From Rathayibacter sp. SD072 (GTDB taxonomy: Bacteria; Actinomycetota; Actinomycetes; Actinomycetales; Microbacteriaceae): 64,000 nt of DNA. The first letter of the stretch is position 1. Each line of letters opens with the position of its first letter. A model generated the notes under the pieces. It saw only the letters and a program-made list of their open reading frames with translations. It had not been told where the DNA came from and made no database searches. Both the position numbers and the translations under genes were made by a program. The stretch covers positions 79,305-143,304 of the forward strand of contig NZ_JADILJ010000003.1 in NCBI RefSeq assembly GCF_017355185.1. Reading direction: 5' to 3'. This document shows positions 43,054 to 51,759 of the stretch, piece by piece.

Positions 43054-44100
43054 CTACCGGGAGCGCTCCGGGCGGTCCTGGGATCGACCCGCACCGCGTC
43101 CGCGGCTCGTCTTCGGGACGTTGACCTGGTTGGTCCTCGCGGCGGCTTCACTGGCCGGTCGTCCTTGGGCGATGTCAGCACGCATGCGCACGTCGATCGT
43201 CGCCTGCGGGATGTCATGCGCCTTCAGCTCGTTCGCGGTCGCCTCGCGGCGCGCGGCACTGTCGTACTTCAGCTGCCCCTCGCTGCGCGCGGCGCCCACG
43301 CGGGCCTGGTCTACGCCCACCGCTCCCTCGGGAACGCGCTCCCGGAGGCCCTGCGCGGTGGGCTCGGGCTCGCGGTAGAGCTGGGCCTGCGATCGTGCAT
43401 CTGACGCGAGCTCGTTCAGCTGCGCCGGCGTCTGCTCCGGGGTGCCTCCCTGGGAGGCGAGCATTTCGTACTCGCGCGCTTGCAGCTCGAGTCGAGCGGC
43501 CTCGTCCAAGCGAGAGGTGTCGACGGTGCGGTCTCCGTTGTCGCCAGCACCCGTGCCAGGATCCGTACCGCGCTGCGCGTCGGCGGCGCGCGCGTCGAGC
43601 CGGTCGGCTTCCTGCACAGCCTGGATGGCCTGAGCGAAGTTGGTCGCGGCGGTCCCGCGCTCTCCTCGTGCGGCCTGGTCGCGGTCGAGCTCGACCTGGG
43701 CGAGGGCGACGCGGACTGCTTGCGGGTCGACGTCGAGGTTCGCGACGTCGACGCCGTAGCGCTCCTTCGCTTCGCGCGCGATCGTCTCGGCGGCGGCCTG
43801 GGCGCGCGGGTCGAAGTCTTTCCACTGCTGCGCCGTCTCGTGCATGCCGGCGACTTGGGCGATGCCTGCGCGGTCCCACCACTCGGGGCGTTGCACGAGC
43901 ATCAGGCGGGCGCCGGCGACGTCGCGCTCGCCCTCGAACCGGGCTTGGAGCAGGCGCTGCTCCTGCTCGCTCTGCCGCTGCGCGTTGCGGGCGAGTTCCT
44001 CACGGGCGCGGGCGAACTTGTCGGCGAGTTGCGCGGCGACCGCGAGCGCGATCCGCGCGGCCTGGCCTACCTCGTCTTCGACGCTGGTGTCGTCACTCAT
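43054..44100 (-). CDS. Coiled-coil accessory protein of the mobilisation module, 348 aa
   Basis: Highly charged, Ala/Glu/Arg-rich chain with long helices (LADKFARAREELARNAQRQ; AQAAAETIAREAKERYG) and a basic, disordered C-terminus. No enzyme motif seen. It lies 9 bp downstream of the relaxase on the same strand. Proteins of this composition follow relaxases in actinobacterial plasmids and mobilisable elements; a relaxosome helper is likely but unproven. Confidence 0.65.
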   Translation of the reverse strand: MSDDTSVEDEVGQAARIALAVAAQLADKFARAREELARNAQRQSEQEQRLLQARFEGERDVAGARLMLVQRPEWWDRAGIAQVAGMHETAQQWKDFDPRAQAAAETIAREAKERYGVDVANLDVDPQAVRVALAQVELDRDQAARGERGTAATNFAQAIQAVQEADRLDARAADAQRGTDPGTGAGDNGDRTVDTSRLDEAARLELQAREYEMLASQGGTPEQTPAQLNELASDARSQAQLYREPEPTAQGLRERVPEGAVGVDQARVGAARSEGQLKYDSAARREATANELKAHDIPQATIDVRMRADIAQGRPASEAAARTNQVNVPKTSRGRGAGRSQDRPERSR

Positions 44101-44109
44101 CGGAGTCCC

Positions 44110-45756
44110 CTATCTCTCGTGTGCGTCGCAGTCGGTCGCGCCGGTCGTTCGTGGTGCGGGCTGCGCGAGCTCGGGTTGCGCGGTCGGCGTGAGCTTCGTC
44201 GGCAGCGGTCTGCCTCGACCTGCTGCGAGGTCCGCGCGCTGCTTCACCGCGCGTTCCTCGGGTGTGAGCGCGGCGAGGTTGTTCTCGGCGATCTGCGCGG
44301 CGTAGCTGTCGCGCACGGCGCGCAGGTTGTTCGTCACTGCGCGGGCCAGCTCTTGCGCACGACGGGCATCGCCGGCGGCCTGCGCGGCGCGGAAGATCGA
44401 CACGGTCGTCTGGGAGAGCTGGCGTAGAAGAAGGGCCTCTGCGGCTGCGTTCTTCCCCTTGGTGGCTTGCGCGAGGATCAGCGCCGTGGTGTTCACCATC
44501 GACGGCATCGCAACCGGCCGCGGCCGACTCTGCGAAGGGGACAGCTGCGCCGATCGCGCGAGCACCCTCGACGTCTGCGCGAGCGGCCCCGGAGTCGTTT
44601 CCAAGCGCCGCGACCAGGCCGCATACGCGCCGGAGGTCTCTCGGGCGACGTGAGCCCAGGTGGCGTAATCGCCAGGGTCGAGCTGCGAGATGTACTCGTG
44701 CAGCCGGGTCATGTCCTCGGCGAACATCGTGAAGAACTGCGGGTTCATCTCGGACTCTTCACGTCCCGGCTGGACCGGGACGTAACGGTCGGGATTCTTC
44801 CGAGTCGCCCGCCACTCCCCCACCGCAGCCGACGCCGTCTCGGGGGTGTCCGGCCAGCTCTTCCGCAACTCCGGCAGCGTGAGATCTCGCGCGAGCCGCA
44901 GCCCGCTGTGCCACACCGGCTGCGCACCCTTCTCAGGCCGCAACGCGACGGAGTATCCGGTGACAACGTCGTTGCGGCCGGTCTCGAAGCGGGGCCGGAT
45001 GAGGACGCCTTCGCGGCGCATCCGCCGCACGAACTCCGCCTCATCCATCGACGCCGACGCCGCCGCCCGGACCGTCCGCTCGAGGCGCGTCGCGTCGACC
45101 TCGACGGCACCGCGGCGGTGTGCGGATTCGCGTGCGGCGCGGCTCTCCTGACGTTGGGGCATGTCCTGCTCGCGCTCGGCGCGCAGTGGCTGCAGATCGA
45201 ACTCGGTCTCGAGCTCGCGGACGATGTTCATCGCCCGGTGGAAGTCGTTGTGCGTGGACGCTTTCGTGCCGTCCTCCCGCACCAGCGCTACCGCGATGTG
45301 CACGTGATCGTTGCCGTTCGTCGACAGACCATGGCGCACGGCGACCCACCGGCACGCGGCCTTGCCGCTGACCTCAGTGAACCCCATCCGGTCCACGAAC
45401 TCCTGCGCGATCTGACCCCACTTCTCATCCGACAGCAGACCCTCCTCCGCAGCGAGGGAGAGGGAGCAGTGCCAGACGCTCGCGTCGACGCGCTCCTTCA
45501 GCGTCTCCCCCGTGCCCGGATTCAGACGCGTCACCTGCCGGGACACCTCCACACCGAACTCACGCCGCGGCGCTTCCAGGCTCGCGGCGATCTCCAGCGC
45601 GGTCGCTCGGTCAAGAGAGTCGTAGCCGTACATCGTCATCACGGCCGAATCGCCGGCGACGAGGTGCTGCTCCGTGTGCTCGTTCGAGTTCCCCGGACCC
45701 ACCAGATAGGTCATCAGGCCGCCCATGCGCGCGCCGCGCGTGACCTTCGCGATCAC
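44110..45756 (-). CDS. Relaxase / mobilisation nuclease (MobA/VirD2-like), 548 aa
   Basis: Nicks the transfer origin and pilots the strand. Seen: N-terminal MIAKVTRGARMGGLMTYLVG, then HCSLSLAAEEG, and metal motif NDHVHIAVALVREDG (His-x-His) around residues 150-165, as in relaxase domains. A long helical C-terminal part follows (residues about 220-548). The start overlaps mobC by 4 bp. The gene is intact, so the element may be mobilisable by a helper conjugation system; no type IV secretion genes are seen beside it. Confidence 0.88.
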   Translation of the reverse strand: MIAKVTRGARMGGLMTYLVGPGNSNEHTEQHLVAGDSAVMTMYGYDSLDRATALEIAASLEAPRREFGVEVSRQVTRLNPGTGETLKERVDASVWHCSLSLAAEEGLLSDEKWGQIAQEFVDRMGFTEVSGKAACRWVAVRHGLSTNGNDHVHIAVALVREDGTKASTHNDFHRAMNIVRELETEFDLQPLRAEREQDMPQRQESRAARESAHRRGAVEVDATRLERTVRAAASASMDEAEFVRRMRREGVLIRPRFETGRNDVVTGYSVALRPEKGAQPVWHSGLRLARDLTLPELRKSWPDTPETASAAVGEWRATRKNPDRYVPVQPGREESEMNPQFFTMFAEDMTRLHEYISQLDPGDYATWAHVARETSGAYAAWSRRLETTPGPLAQTSRVLARSAQLSPSQSRPRPVAMPSMVNTTALILAQATKGKNAAAEALLLRQLSQTTVSIFRAAQAAGDARRAQELARAVTNNLRAVRDSYAAQIAENNLAALTPEERAVKQRADLAAGRGRPLPTKLTPTAQPELAQPAPRTTGATDCDAHER

Positions 45757-46151
45757 GTGCGATTCACCGCCGCCAACGCCGACTCGATCTGACGCGACAA
45801 CGCCCGATACTCCACCAGCACGTCCTCCGCCTCCGCCACGAACCGGCGCTCCGTGTTCGCGTAACGAGCGATCTGGTTGACGTTGTTCGCGACGGTCGAC
45901 ATCTCCCGCTGCAGCTTGAACAGCATCGCCACCGCCTCCTTGCGCTCAGCAGCGGTCACGACGTTCGAGTCCATCGCGGACTCGAACAACAGCCGCGCCA
46001 CGGTCACCTCCCGCACTTCCGCACGAGCACGCAACTGCACATCCTCAGAGGCCGTGACCTTCACCACGTACCGCTTCTCCCGACGCCCCTCGGGCACATT
46101 CGGTCGACGCTTCCGACCGAACAGCTGATGCTTCCCGTTCGACTCCGACAC
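45753..46151 (-). CDS. mobC: MobC-like relaxosome protein, 132 aa
   Basis: Seen: a basic N-terminus (FGRKRRPNVPEGRREKRYVVKV), then a helical body with REMSTVANNVNQIARYANTE, which is the MobC/BexC signature for helping relaxase open the origin. GTG 46151 (VSESNGKHQLF) is chosen because upstream codons lack homology and a GGTGGGTGG purine stretch lies before it. Overlaps the relaxase gene by ATGA. Confidence 0.82.
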   Translation of the reverse strand: MSESNGKHQLFGRKRRPNVPEGRREKRYVVKVTASEDVQLRARAEVREVTVARLLFESAMDSNVVTAAERKEAVAMLFKLQREMSTVANNVNQIARYANTERRFVAEAEDVLVEYRALSRQIESALAAVNRT

Positions 46152-46390
46152 GAGAACCACCCACCCTTCAGCCCAGCGCAGCGAACCCGCCACCGGCGGG
46201 GAACCTACGGCCAGTATGCCCCGGACCAGCCGCGCAGCGGAAGGCCGGCGAGCGACATGGGACACCCATGTCTATTGCTTGCTCCTTCGATCGGAATCGA
46301 GAGCGCCTCGCCAACGAAGTTGGCTGGTGCTCGATCCGCGCAGCAGGATCGAGAGTGGTGGTCGCAAAGCGACTCGATTATCCTGGCGGC

Positions 46391-46717
46391 ATGGCAGACA
46401 AGAGAATCGACCCCGACACCGCAGCCGCCTCCGCACGTGAACTGCTCGAACGATCCGTCGAAGAACGAGTCGCAGCAGTACGCTCCCTCGTCGCGGCGAC
46501 CAACGACGTCGACACCGCGGACCAGGCAGCGAAGGACGCGCGCGACGCCCACAGCAGAGCGTGGGACGCGGCGCTCGCCTCCGGATGGAGCGACAAGGAA
46601 CTGCGCGCCACCGGAGCCCGCGCTCCCGGCACCATCGGCGCAGCTCCTCGCGCTCGACGGTCCGCCCGACGTGCGACGGAGGAGACACCGGCTCCTGCAC
46701 CGGAGCACAGCGAATGA
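46391..46717 (+). CDS. Small Ala/Arg-rich protein of the mobile module, 108 aa
   Basis: MADKRIDPDTAAASARELLE begins at ATG 46391. The body is helical, followed by GWSDKELRATGARAPG and a basic C-terminal tail (RARRSARRATEE). Divergent from mobC. The shape fits small DNA-binding or partition-like proteins of actinobacterial plasmids, but no family is recognised. Confidence 0.6.
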   Translation: MADKRIDPDTAAASARELLERSVEERVAAVRSLVAATNDVDTADQAAKDARDAHSRAWDAALASGWSDKELRATGARAPGTIGAAPRARRSARRATEETPAPAPEHSE

Positions 46718-46820
46718 TGCACGACGAAGCGCGCGCCTAGGCTCACGCGCTGCTCACCTGTAGCGCGTCCGTCACGTCCGGCCGTCCATCCGACGCGGCA
46801 CTCTGGCCTCCGGGTTGAGA

Positions 46821-46877
46821 CCGTCAAGAGCGCTCCGCGTCCCCTTCGGGGATGACCCTCCGGGTCACACTTGACGG
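46821..46877. other. Cloverleaf-like structured DNA: possible oriT or replication/regulatory element
   Basis: An outer 8-bp stem (CCGTCAAG, 46821-46828; CTTGACGG, 46870-46877) encloses two further perfect hairpins: CCCC-ttc-GGGG (46841-46851) and TGACCC-tcc-GGGTCA (46853-46867). Together they form a three-way junction. It is 670 bp upstream of mobC, in the non-coding stretch 46718-46969, where an origin of transfer could lie. Confidence 0.55.
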
Positions 46878-46969
46878 CCTCGCCCCGCCGGCCGACGCTC
46901 TGCTTATCGGATGGATGGCCTCAGAGAATCGACACCTGTAACGGTGCAACCGACACGACGGGAAACCGC

Positions 46970-47392
46970 ATGACAGCCGCACATCCGGACGACGAGCTGC
47001 GCGCCTGGGCGGCCGGCGACAAGGGGCGCGAGGCAGCGACCGAACTGCTCATCCGCACCGGCCTCGCGAACGCCGACGAGCCGTGGATCCTGCACGACAC
47101 CGGGTGGGGCGTCTACGCCGTCGACTACGACCGTGCACTCCACGGACACACCGGCCTCACCAGCGCCGACCTCGCGATCCTCACCCTCGCCGCCGCCCTC
47201 GCGGAAGGCACCCACATCTCCATCCGCCACGTCTCGCAGCAGCTCGACTACGAGCACGCGCGACACGCTCTCACCGCGATCGCGCACGCGGCCGGTTACC
47301 ACCAGCCCACCCGCACTATCGACAACACGGGTCCCATGCCTCGCATCGTCCAGCGACCACCGCTGATCGCCTGGGACGACGACCCGGACTGA
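46970..47392 (+). CDS. Hypothetical protein of the mobile module, 140 aa
   Basis: Starts at ATG 46970 (GGGAAACCGC before it). A helical protein with LILRTGLANADEPWIL-like start (LLIRTGLANADEPWILHDTG), then ADLAILTLAAALAEGTHISI. The C-terminal RHVSQQLDYEHARHALTAIA could be an HTH-like segment. No family recognised. Faces the recombinase gene with a shared terminator between them. Confidence 0.6.
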   Translation: MTAAHPDDELRAWAAGDKGREAATELLIRTGLANADEPWILHDTGWGVYAVDYDRALHGHTGLTSADLAILTLAAALAEGTHISIRHVSQQLDYEHARHALTAIAHAAGYHQPTRTIDNTGPMPRIVQRPPLIAWDDDPD

Positions 47393-47476
47393 ACGCCGAA
47401 CGTCGATTTGCGGGGTCTGGTCTATCCCGCGTTTCGCCAGTAGCGTGACGGCGTGACGCCCCCCTCGTCGCGATGG

Positions 47477-47510
47477 AGACCCCCGCAGATGTCACGGTTC
47501 GCGGGGGTCT
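47477..47510. terminator. Bidirectional terminator between convergent genes
   Basis: AGACCCCCGC (47477-47486) pairs perfectly with GCGGGGGTCT (47501-47510) around a 14-nt loop. It is 84 bp after the 46970 gene and 6 bp beyond the recombinase stop. TTCTC follows on the plus side. Confidence 0.7.
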
Positions 47511-47516
47511 TCTCAG

Positions 47517-48146
47517 TCAGGCGGCCAGCTCGTCCCGCGTCTCGGTGAGCGAGAGGGCGAGCGATCCGTCGCCCTTCGCCTTCGCGCGGTCGAGCGCGCG
47601 GTAGACCGTCGCGCGGCCCACGCCGTACTGCTCGGCCAGCTCCGCGACGGTGTGCTCACCGGTGCGGTACTCGGCCACCATGAGCTGCTCGAACTTGGCT
47701 GACAGCTTCGGCTTGCGGCCCTTCAACCGACCCTTGGCCTTCGCGACCGCCATGCCCTCGCGCGTGCACGATCGGATCATCTCGGCCTCGAACTCCGCGA
47801 CCATCGCGAGCATGTTGAACAGCAGCCGGCCCACCGGATCGGTCGGGTCGTGCACCGCTCCCCCGATGCTCAGACTCACGCCGCGCTTCGTGAGCTCCGC
47901 CACCAGGTCGCGCGCATCCGGCAGCGATCGCGCGAGCCGGTCGAGCTTGGTGACCAGCAGCGTCGAGCCCTCGTCGCACGCCGCCATCGCCTCGCGCAGT
48001 GCCGGCCGCTCCCGGTTCGAGCCCGAGCGTCCGGCATCGACGTAGATGCGCTCGAGCGGGACGCCGGCGGCATGCAGCGCGTCGCGCTGCGCCGTGGCGT
48101 CCTGCTTGTCCGTCGACACCCTCGCGTACCCAACCAGCTTCGCCAT
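47517..48146 (-). CDS. Serine recombinase (resolvase/invertase), 209 aa
   Basis: Catalytic domain: GYARVSTDKQDATAQRDAL with nucleophile Ser11, DAGRSGSNRERPAL, and the conserved TLLVTKLDRLARSLPDARDL. A C-terminal HTH carries HTVAELAEQYGVGRATVYRAL. About 200 aa is normal for small resolvases. Likely resolves cointegrates or inverts a segment of this mobile module. The next 317 bp upstream contain a palindrome that could be part of its site. Confidence 0.92.
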   Translation of the reverse strand: MAKLVGYARVSTDKQDATAQRDALHAAGVPLERIYVDAGRSGSNRERPALREAMAACDEGSTLLVTKLDRLARSLPDARDLVAELTKRGVSLSIGGAVHDPTDPVGRLLFNMLAMVAEFEAEMIRSCTREGMAVAKAKGRLKGRKPKLSAKFEQLMVAEYRTGEHTVAELAEQYGVGRATVYRALDRAKAKGDGSLALSLTETRDELAA

Positions 48147-48463
48147 GACGAAAGTGTCTCAGTAGCTACCCCGTCACCGGAATCAATTCCGGACGGGTCT
48201 ATCGAGACGTTGGCCGCGACAACCCTCTCGGCTGATTTTCAGTGTTCGCACTCCTCTACACGAGCGCGCTGCGCCGTGCGATTGCGCGGATGTCGGACGA
48301 CGCTCGGCCGTCGACGTCGCGCTCTGGACCTGATCGACGTCGTGACGTCGGCCGGCGCTGCGCGAGTGTCCGGATAGCGATCCCTCATCGGACGCATCCA
48401 CACGGGACGCGCCAGTCGAACATGGACGCCTTCATAGAATGAAGGGGACAAGGGGGCTGTGTC
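48147..48463. other. Non-coding stretch upstream of the recombinase, with candidate res palindrome
   Basis: CCGGAAT-CA-ATTCCGG (48177-48192) is a perfect 7-2-7 palindrome 31 bp upstream of the recombinase start, a fitting place for a res subsite. The rest of the stretch shows no gene I can support. CACACGGGACGC near 48398 resembles the intergenic repeat described at 57-64 kb. Confidence 0.45.
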
Positions 48464-49072
48464 GTGAGTGATCAGGAATCGGATGCTGCTCTCTGGCTCG
48501 CAGCTAGTTCTGGAACCGAGCGCGCGTTCGTCAGGATCTTCGATCGCTACCGCGTCCAGGTCTTCCGCGCTGCACTGCGTCGCACCGGCACGGTTGGCGA
48601 TGCCGAGGAAGTCGTGGCGATCGTCTTCATGGAGGCGTGGCGACTGCGTAAGAAGGTCCGGATCGTGGACGGGTCGCTGCTTCCTTGGCTTCTCTCCGTC
48701 ACCTCATACGTGACCTTGAACCACACGCGGGCTCAGCGTCGGTACGCTCGGCTTCTCGCTGAGCTGCCGCCGGCCCCGCACCAGGATGACCACGCGCCCT
48801 CAGTCGATGCGGTCCTGGACGGCGAGAGCCGCACGAAGGTGATCGCTCAGGCCGTTCGGTCACTCTCCGCGGGAGACAGAGCGGTCGTTGAGCTGTGTCT
48901 GATCGATGAACTTCCCATGGCGGACGCCGCGGCCGCCCTGAATCTTCCCGTGGGAACGGTCAAGTCACGACTCAACCGGGCTCGCAGGCAGCTGCGAACC
49001 AAATTGGCCGACCTGGACATAACCATAGAAGCGGTTAGTCCGAGCAGCTTCAAGGAGGGAAGGACCACATGA
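48464..49072 (+). CDS. ECF-type RNA polymerase sigma factor, 202 aa
   Basis: Region 2: SGTERAFVRIFDRYRVQVFRAALRRTGTVGDAEEVVAIVF in pattern, with YRVQVF and DAEEVVAIVFMEAW. Region 4: SAGDRAVVELCLIDELPMAD and LNLPVGTVKSRLNRARRQLR. This is the ECF/SigE arrangement. Starts at GTG 48464. The stop overlaps the next gene by ATGA, so the membrane partner is cotranslated; such pairs respond to cell-envelope or oxidative signals. Confidence 0.9.
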   Translation: MSDQESDAALWLAASSGTERAFVRIFDRYRVQVFRAALRRTGTVGDAEEVVAIVFMEAWRLRKKVRIVDGSLLPWLLSVTSYVTLNHTRAQRRYARLLAELPPAPHQDDHAPSVDAVLDGESRTKVIAQAVRSLSAGDRAVVELCLIDELPMADAAAALNLPVGTVKSRLNRARRQLRTKLADLDITIEAVSPSSFKEGRTT

Positions 49073-49581
49073 CACCCGAAGAGCCAATGATGTCCGAGCC
49101 TCGAGTCGAGGCAATGCGGCGGATTCTGGCGCAGCAGGTGCGAGACGAACCAGAACTGCGTCGTAAGCGTCGACGCCAGAAGTTCGTTCTGTGGGGCGGC
49201 GTCGGCGCCCTTACTGTGGGCCTGGCTACGACAGGCGCCACCATGCTCCTCAACGAGGCAGAGGTGACCGATCGATCGATCGTCCACTGCCTCAGCTCGA
49301 CCACACCGAACCTCGACGGTTCCTATCCCGGTTCCGCTGCCACCATCGCCGAGAGCGAGGGGCCTGGTCGTGTCGATGATGCGCTCGCGCTGTGCACGCA
49401 GATGTGGCAGCAAGGGGTTCTGAGCACAGACGTCGACCCGACCGCGCCCACGCAAGAAGGCGAGGACGCGGCCGTGCCGGCACTACAGGTGTGTGTGATG
49501 CGCGACGGTACCGCGGCGGTCGTGCCGGGTGAGTCGGACTCCACCTGTCAGATGGTAGGAATGGCGCCTCTGGACGGCTGA
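49069..49581 (+). CDS. Membrane protein cotranslated with ECF sigma factor, 170 aa
   Basis: Cytoplasmic N-terminus of about 40 basic residues (VRDEPELRRKRRRQKFVLWG), one membrane helix (GVGALTVGLATTGATMLL), then a Cys-containing outer domain. The layout is that of an anti-sigma or a sigma-regulated membrane protein, but no zinc-binding anti-sigma motif (HxxxCxxC) is present in the N-terminus. Start fixed by ATGA overlap. Confidence 0.75.
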   Translation: MTPEEPMMSEPRVEAMRRILAQQVRDEPELRRKRRRQKFVLWGGVGALTVGLATTGATMLLNEAEVTDRSIVHCLSSTTPNLDGSYPGSAATIAESEGPGRVDDALALCTQMWQQGVLSTDVDPTAPTQEGEDAAVPALQVCVMRDGTAAVVPGESDSTCQMVGMAPLDG

Positions 49582-49585
49582 GGAC

Positions 49586-50134
49586 CTACCCGAATGTGCC
49601 AGAGGGGCGGAAGACGAGGGATCTTACGTTGTCGTTCCAGGTGCCGATTGTCGCGCAGTAGGGCGTGCAGTTCAGCCGCGCTCCGCCGTAGCTTGTGGCT
49701 GTGTACAGCGTCACCCAGCACCCGTTCGACGCCCGTACGGAACTGATGCTGTTGTCCCAACCTGAAGCTAGTGACGGGAATCCGAAGGTCGTGCCTGCGC
49801 ACCCGCTCGATCCGAAGAAGGTCAAGCTGGCACCGCTCCCGTTGCTGTCCTTGTAGACGGTGCCGACGACCGTGCTCGCTGCCACACCGCGGCCGGCGGT
49901 ATCCGTCACCCCGATGCTCGACAGGTACTCCTCGACCTGCACCTCCGTCGTGAAGCAGACAGGGGTCTCAGATTGCCCTCGGTCGTTCGTCTCCCTGATT
50001 TGCACGGCGCAATGTTCGCCGCTGGTCCCCTCCAGGGGCGCGCCGGACGCGGCCGCCGTCGGCCCGCTGAGGGCCGTAACGACGACAGCTGTCGCAACTG
50101 CGACAATGCTCCACTTCGATGCCTTCATGTGCAC
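49586..50134 (-). CDS. Exported beta/gamma-crystallin-like protein, 182 aa
   Basis: Signal peptide at 1-29 (SIVAVATAVVVTALSG, cut near AAASGA). The mature part carries GTVYKDSNGSGASLTFFG, then GWDNSISSVRASNGCWVTLY and TYGG-like YGGARLNCTPYCATIG, WNDNVRSLVFRPS. Two W-x-N-x-(I/V)-x-S-(V/L) repeats are the calcium-binding signature of Greek-key crystallin folds. It resembles Streptomyces-type inhibitor I36 proteins. Function unknown; possibly an extracellular structural or inhibitor protein. Confidence 0.8.
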   Translation of the reverse strand: MHMKASKWSIVAVATAVVVTALSGPTAAASGAPLEGTSGEHCAVQIRETNDRGQSETPVCFTTEVQVEEYLSSIGVTDTAGRGVAASTVVGTVYKDSNGSGASLTFFGSSGCAGTTFGFPSLASGWDNSISSVRASNGCWVTLYTATSYGGARLNCTPYCATIGTWNDNVRSLVFRPSGTFG

Positions 50135-50305
50135 TCTCCCTCTTCACTACGCCGAGGCATGGCGCCTCGTCAGAGAGAGATGTCCGAGACCTTGATTCCG
50201 GTTCACGCAGCTCACGACACGCCCGAGAACTCGCCGTGAACCTTTAGACCATCGCCGGACATCCTCTTGTAACCGCCCACTCGGGGCAGTAGCGAGGAGA
50301 ACGAG

Positions 50306-51016
50306 ATGCTGAAATCGAAGTACAGGGCTCGGAGCGCAGTATTCGCTGCGACGCTCGTCAGCCTGATCGCTTGGGGGGCCACTCCAGCGATAGCGGCTGG
50401 CGACCAGCCCGACGCACCCCCGCCGCCGATCACCCTCACTTCAGAGCAGCGGTCGAACATCCTCGGTGAGTTCGAGAAGTTCGACGTCGACCCGGCTCAG
50501 GGGCTCGAGCTGATCGACAAGCTCGAAAGCGGCGAGGCGTGGGACAGCTCGACCGAGGCGGAACCGGTGAGCGTCGAGCCCGAAGCTGTCGACGGCTTCG
50601 ACTTCACCGTCAGCCGGTTCGCTGACGGCTCATTCGTTGCAGCCGGTATCGCACAGCCCGTCCCCGCGGACGCGAACGCCCGAGCGATCCAGAACTGCTC
50701 ATCGTCCGGCACCAGCGCGGGCGTGTCCTACCGGACCAACTGCACAATCATCGTGACCAACGGAGCTACCTCCGGGCAGTTCAAGGCGAGCTACTCGTAC
50801 TGGGCCAGCGGTTCCAGCATCTCGAACGTTAGCTCGGGAGTCATCAACTCCGACATCGGCTCGGCCACGGCCACTGGCTTCACCTCGTCAACGGCGCCTG
50901 GAACTAAGTGGACGCAGTTCAACTGGACGACCTTCATCGACGGCGCTTATTCGGCGTCACGCTACGTCCGCCTCACGGTCTCGACCGGTGGCGGCACTTC
51001 ATCGGCAAGCTACTAG
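50306..51016 (+). CDS. Exported hypothetical protein A, 236 aa
   Basis: Signal peptide (SAVFAATLVSLIAWGATPAIAA, cut near residue 31). Mature part: EPVSVEPEAVDGFDFTVSRF with ADGSFVAAGI, then a Cys pair and SSGTSAGVSYRTNCTIIVTN, SYSYWASGSSISNVSSGVIN. This block pattern repeats in the next gene, so the two are paralogues. GAGGAGAACGAG lies upstream of the ATG. Not a family I can name. Lies 171 bp from the divergent crystallin gene. Confidence 0.82.
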   Translation: MLKSKYRARSAVFAATLVSLIAWGATPAIAAGDQPDAPPPPITLTSEQRSNILGEFEKFDVDPAQGLELIDKLESGEAWDSSTEAEPVSVEPEAVDGFDFTVSRFADGSFVAAGIAQPVPADANARAIQNCSSSGTSAGVSYRTNCTIIVTNGATSGQFKASYSYWASGSSISNVSSGVINSDIGSATATGFTSSTAPGTKWTQFNWTTFIDGAYSASRYVRLTVSTGGGTSSASY

Positions 51017-51030
51017 GCGGGGGAAAGAAC

Positions 51031-51729
51031 ATGAAGGTTCTGCACAAAGTCATTAGCCTCGCGGCCGCTGTGGCGGTAGGGGCCGGCGCGGCCCTGCTGG
51101 GCGCCCCGGCCGCCTTCGCGGAGACGTCCAACTCGATCGAGCTCAGCGAGGACGACCTCAGCTACTTCCACGCGACCGGCGACCGTTTCGGCGTCGACAA
51201 AGCCGTTCAGGAAGCCCTACTCGAGAAAGTGCGCGCAGGCATCCCGCTGGACTCATCAACGGGCGCAGAGCCCGTTTCAGTCGTCACGGCAGACGTAGAT
51301 GGGTTCACTCGGACCATCGAGACCTACGCTGACGGCTCCATCATCGGATCAGACATCGAGATCCCGAAGGAAGTATCAGCCGACGTCGCCGCACGAGGCA
51401 TCTCTCAATGCGTCACCAGCACAAGCGCCGGCGTCAACTACGGTCAGGACTGCTGGATCTTCAGCTCCTCCATGACTATCGGTGCATCCTTCTACGCCAG
51501 CTACTCCCGTTGGGCCAGTGGTTCCAGCGTGTGGAACTGGCACTCGCCCGCCATCAACGTCGTCGGCGGCTCGGTCACCTCATCCAGCTGGAACCACGTG
51601 TCCGGCACCAACAGCAGCATCCAGCTTCAATGGAACTCGCAGACTGGAGGCATCTACACCTACGGGTCCTGGCTGAAGTTCAACGCTTCCCCTTCGGGCA
51701 CCTCACAGACACGAGGCGGGACCTGGTAA
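51031..51729 (+). CDS. Exported hypothetical protein B, paralogue of the preceding gene, 232 aa
   Basis: Starts at ATG 51031, 14 bp after the previous stop, with GGCGGGGGAAAG just upstream. Signal peptide VISLAAAVAVGAGAALLGAP and cleavage near AFAET. Shared with its neighbour: EPVSVVTADVDGFTRTIETY, ADGSIIGSDIEIP, STSAGVNYGQDCWIF and SYSRWASGSSVWNWHSPAIN. Similar length, same two Cys positions. A local duplication; partners in one extracellular structure or toxin/immunity pair are possible. Confidence 0.82.
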   Translation: MKVLHKVISLAAAVAVGAGAALLGAPAAFAETSNSIELSEDDLSYFHATGDRFGVDKAVQEALLEKVRAGIPLDSSTGAEPVSVVTADVDGFTRTIETYADGSIIGSDIEIPKEVSADVAARGISQCVTSTSAGVNYGQDCWIFSSSMTIGASFYASYSRWASGSSVWNWHSPAINVVGGSVTSSSWNHVSGTNSSIQLQWNSQTGGIYTYGSWLKFNASPSGTSQTRGGTW

Positions 51730-51759
51730 CGCGACGCGGGTCGAACGTAGAGTGAAGAC

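Noticed and set aside
47517..48146. Integrase of the island
   Set aside because: It is a small resolvase-type serine recombinase, about 200 aa; large serine integrases are 450 aa or more. No att site pair was found.
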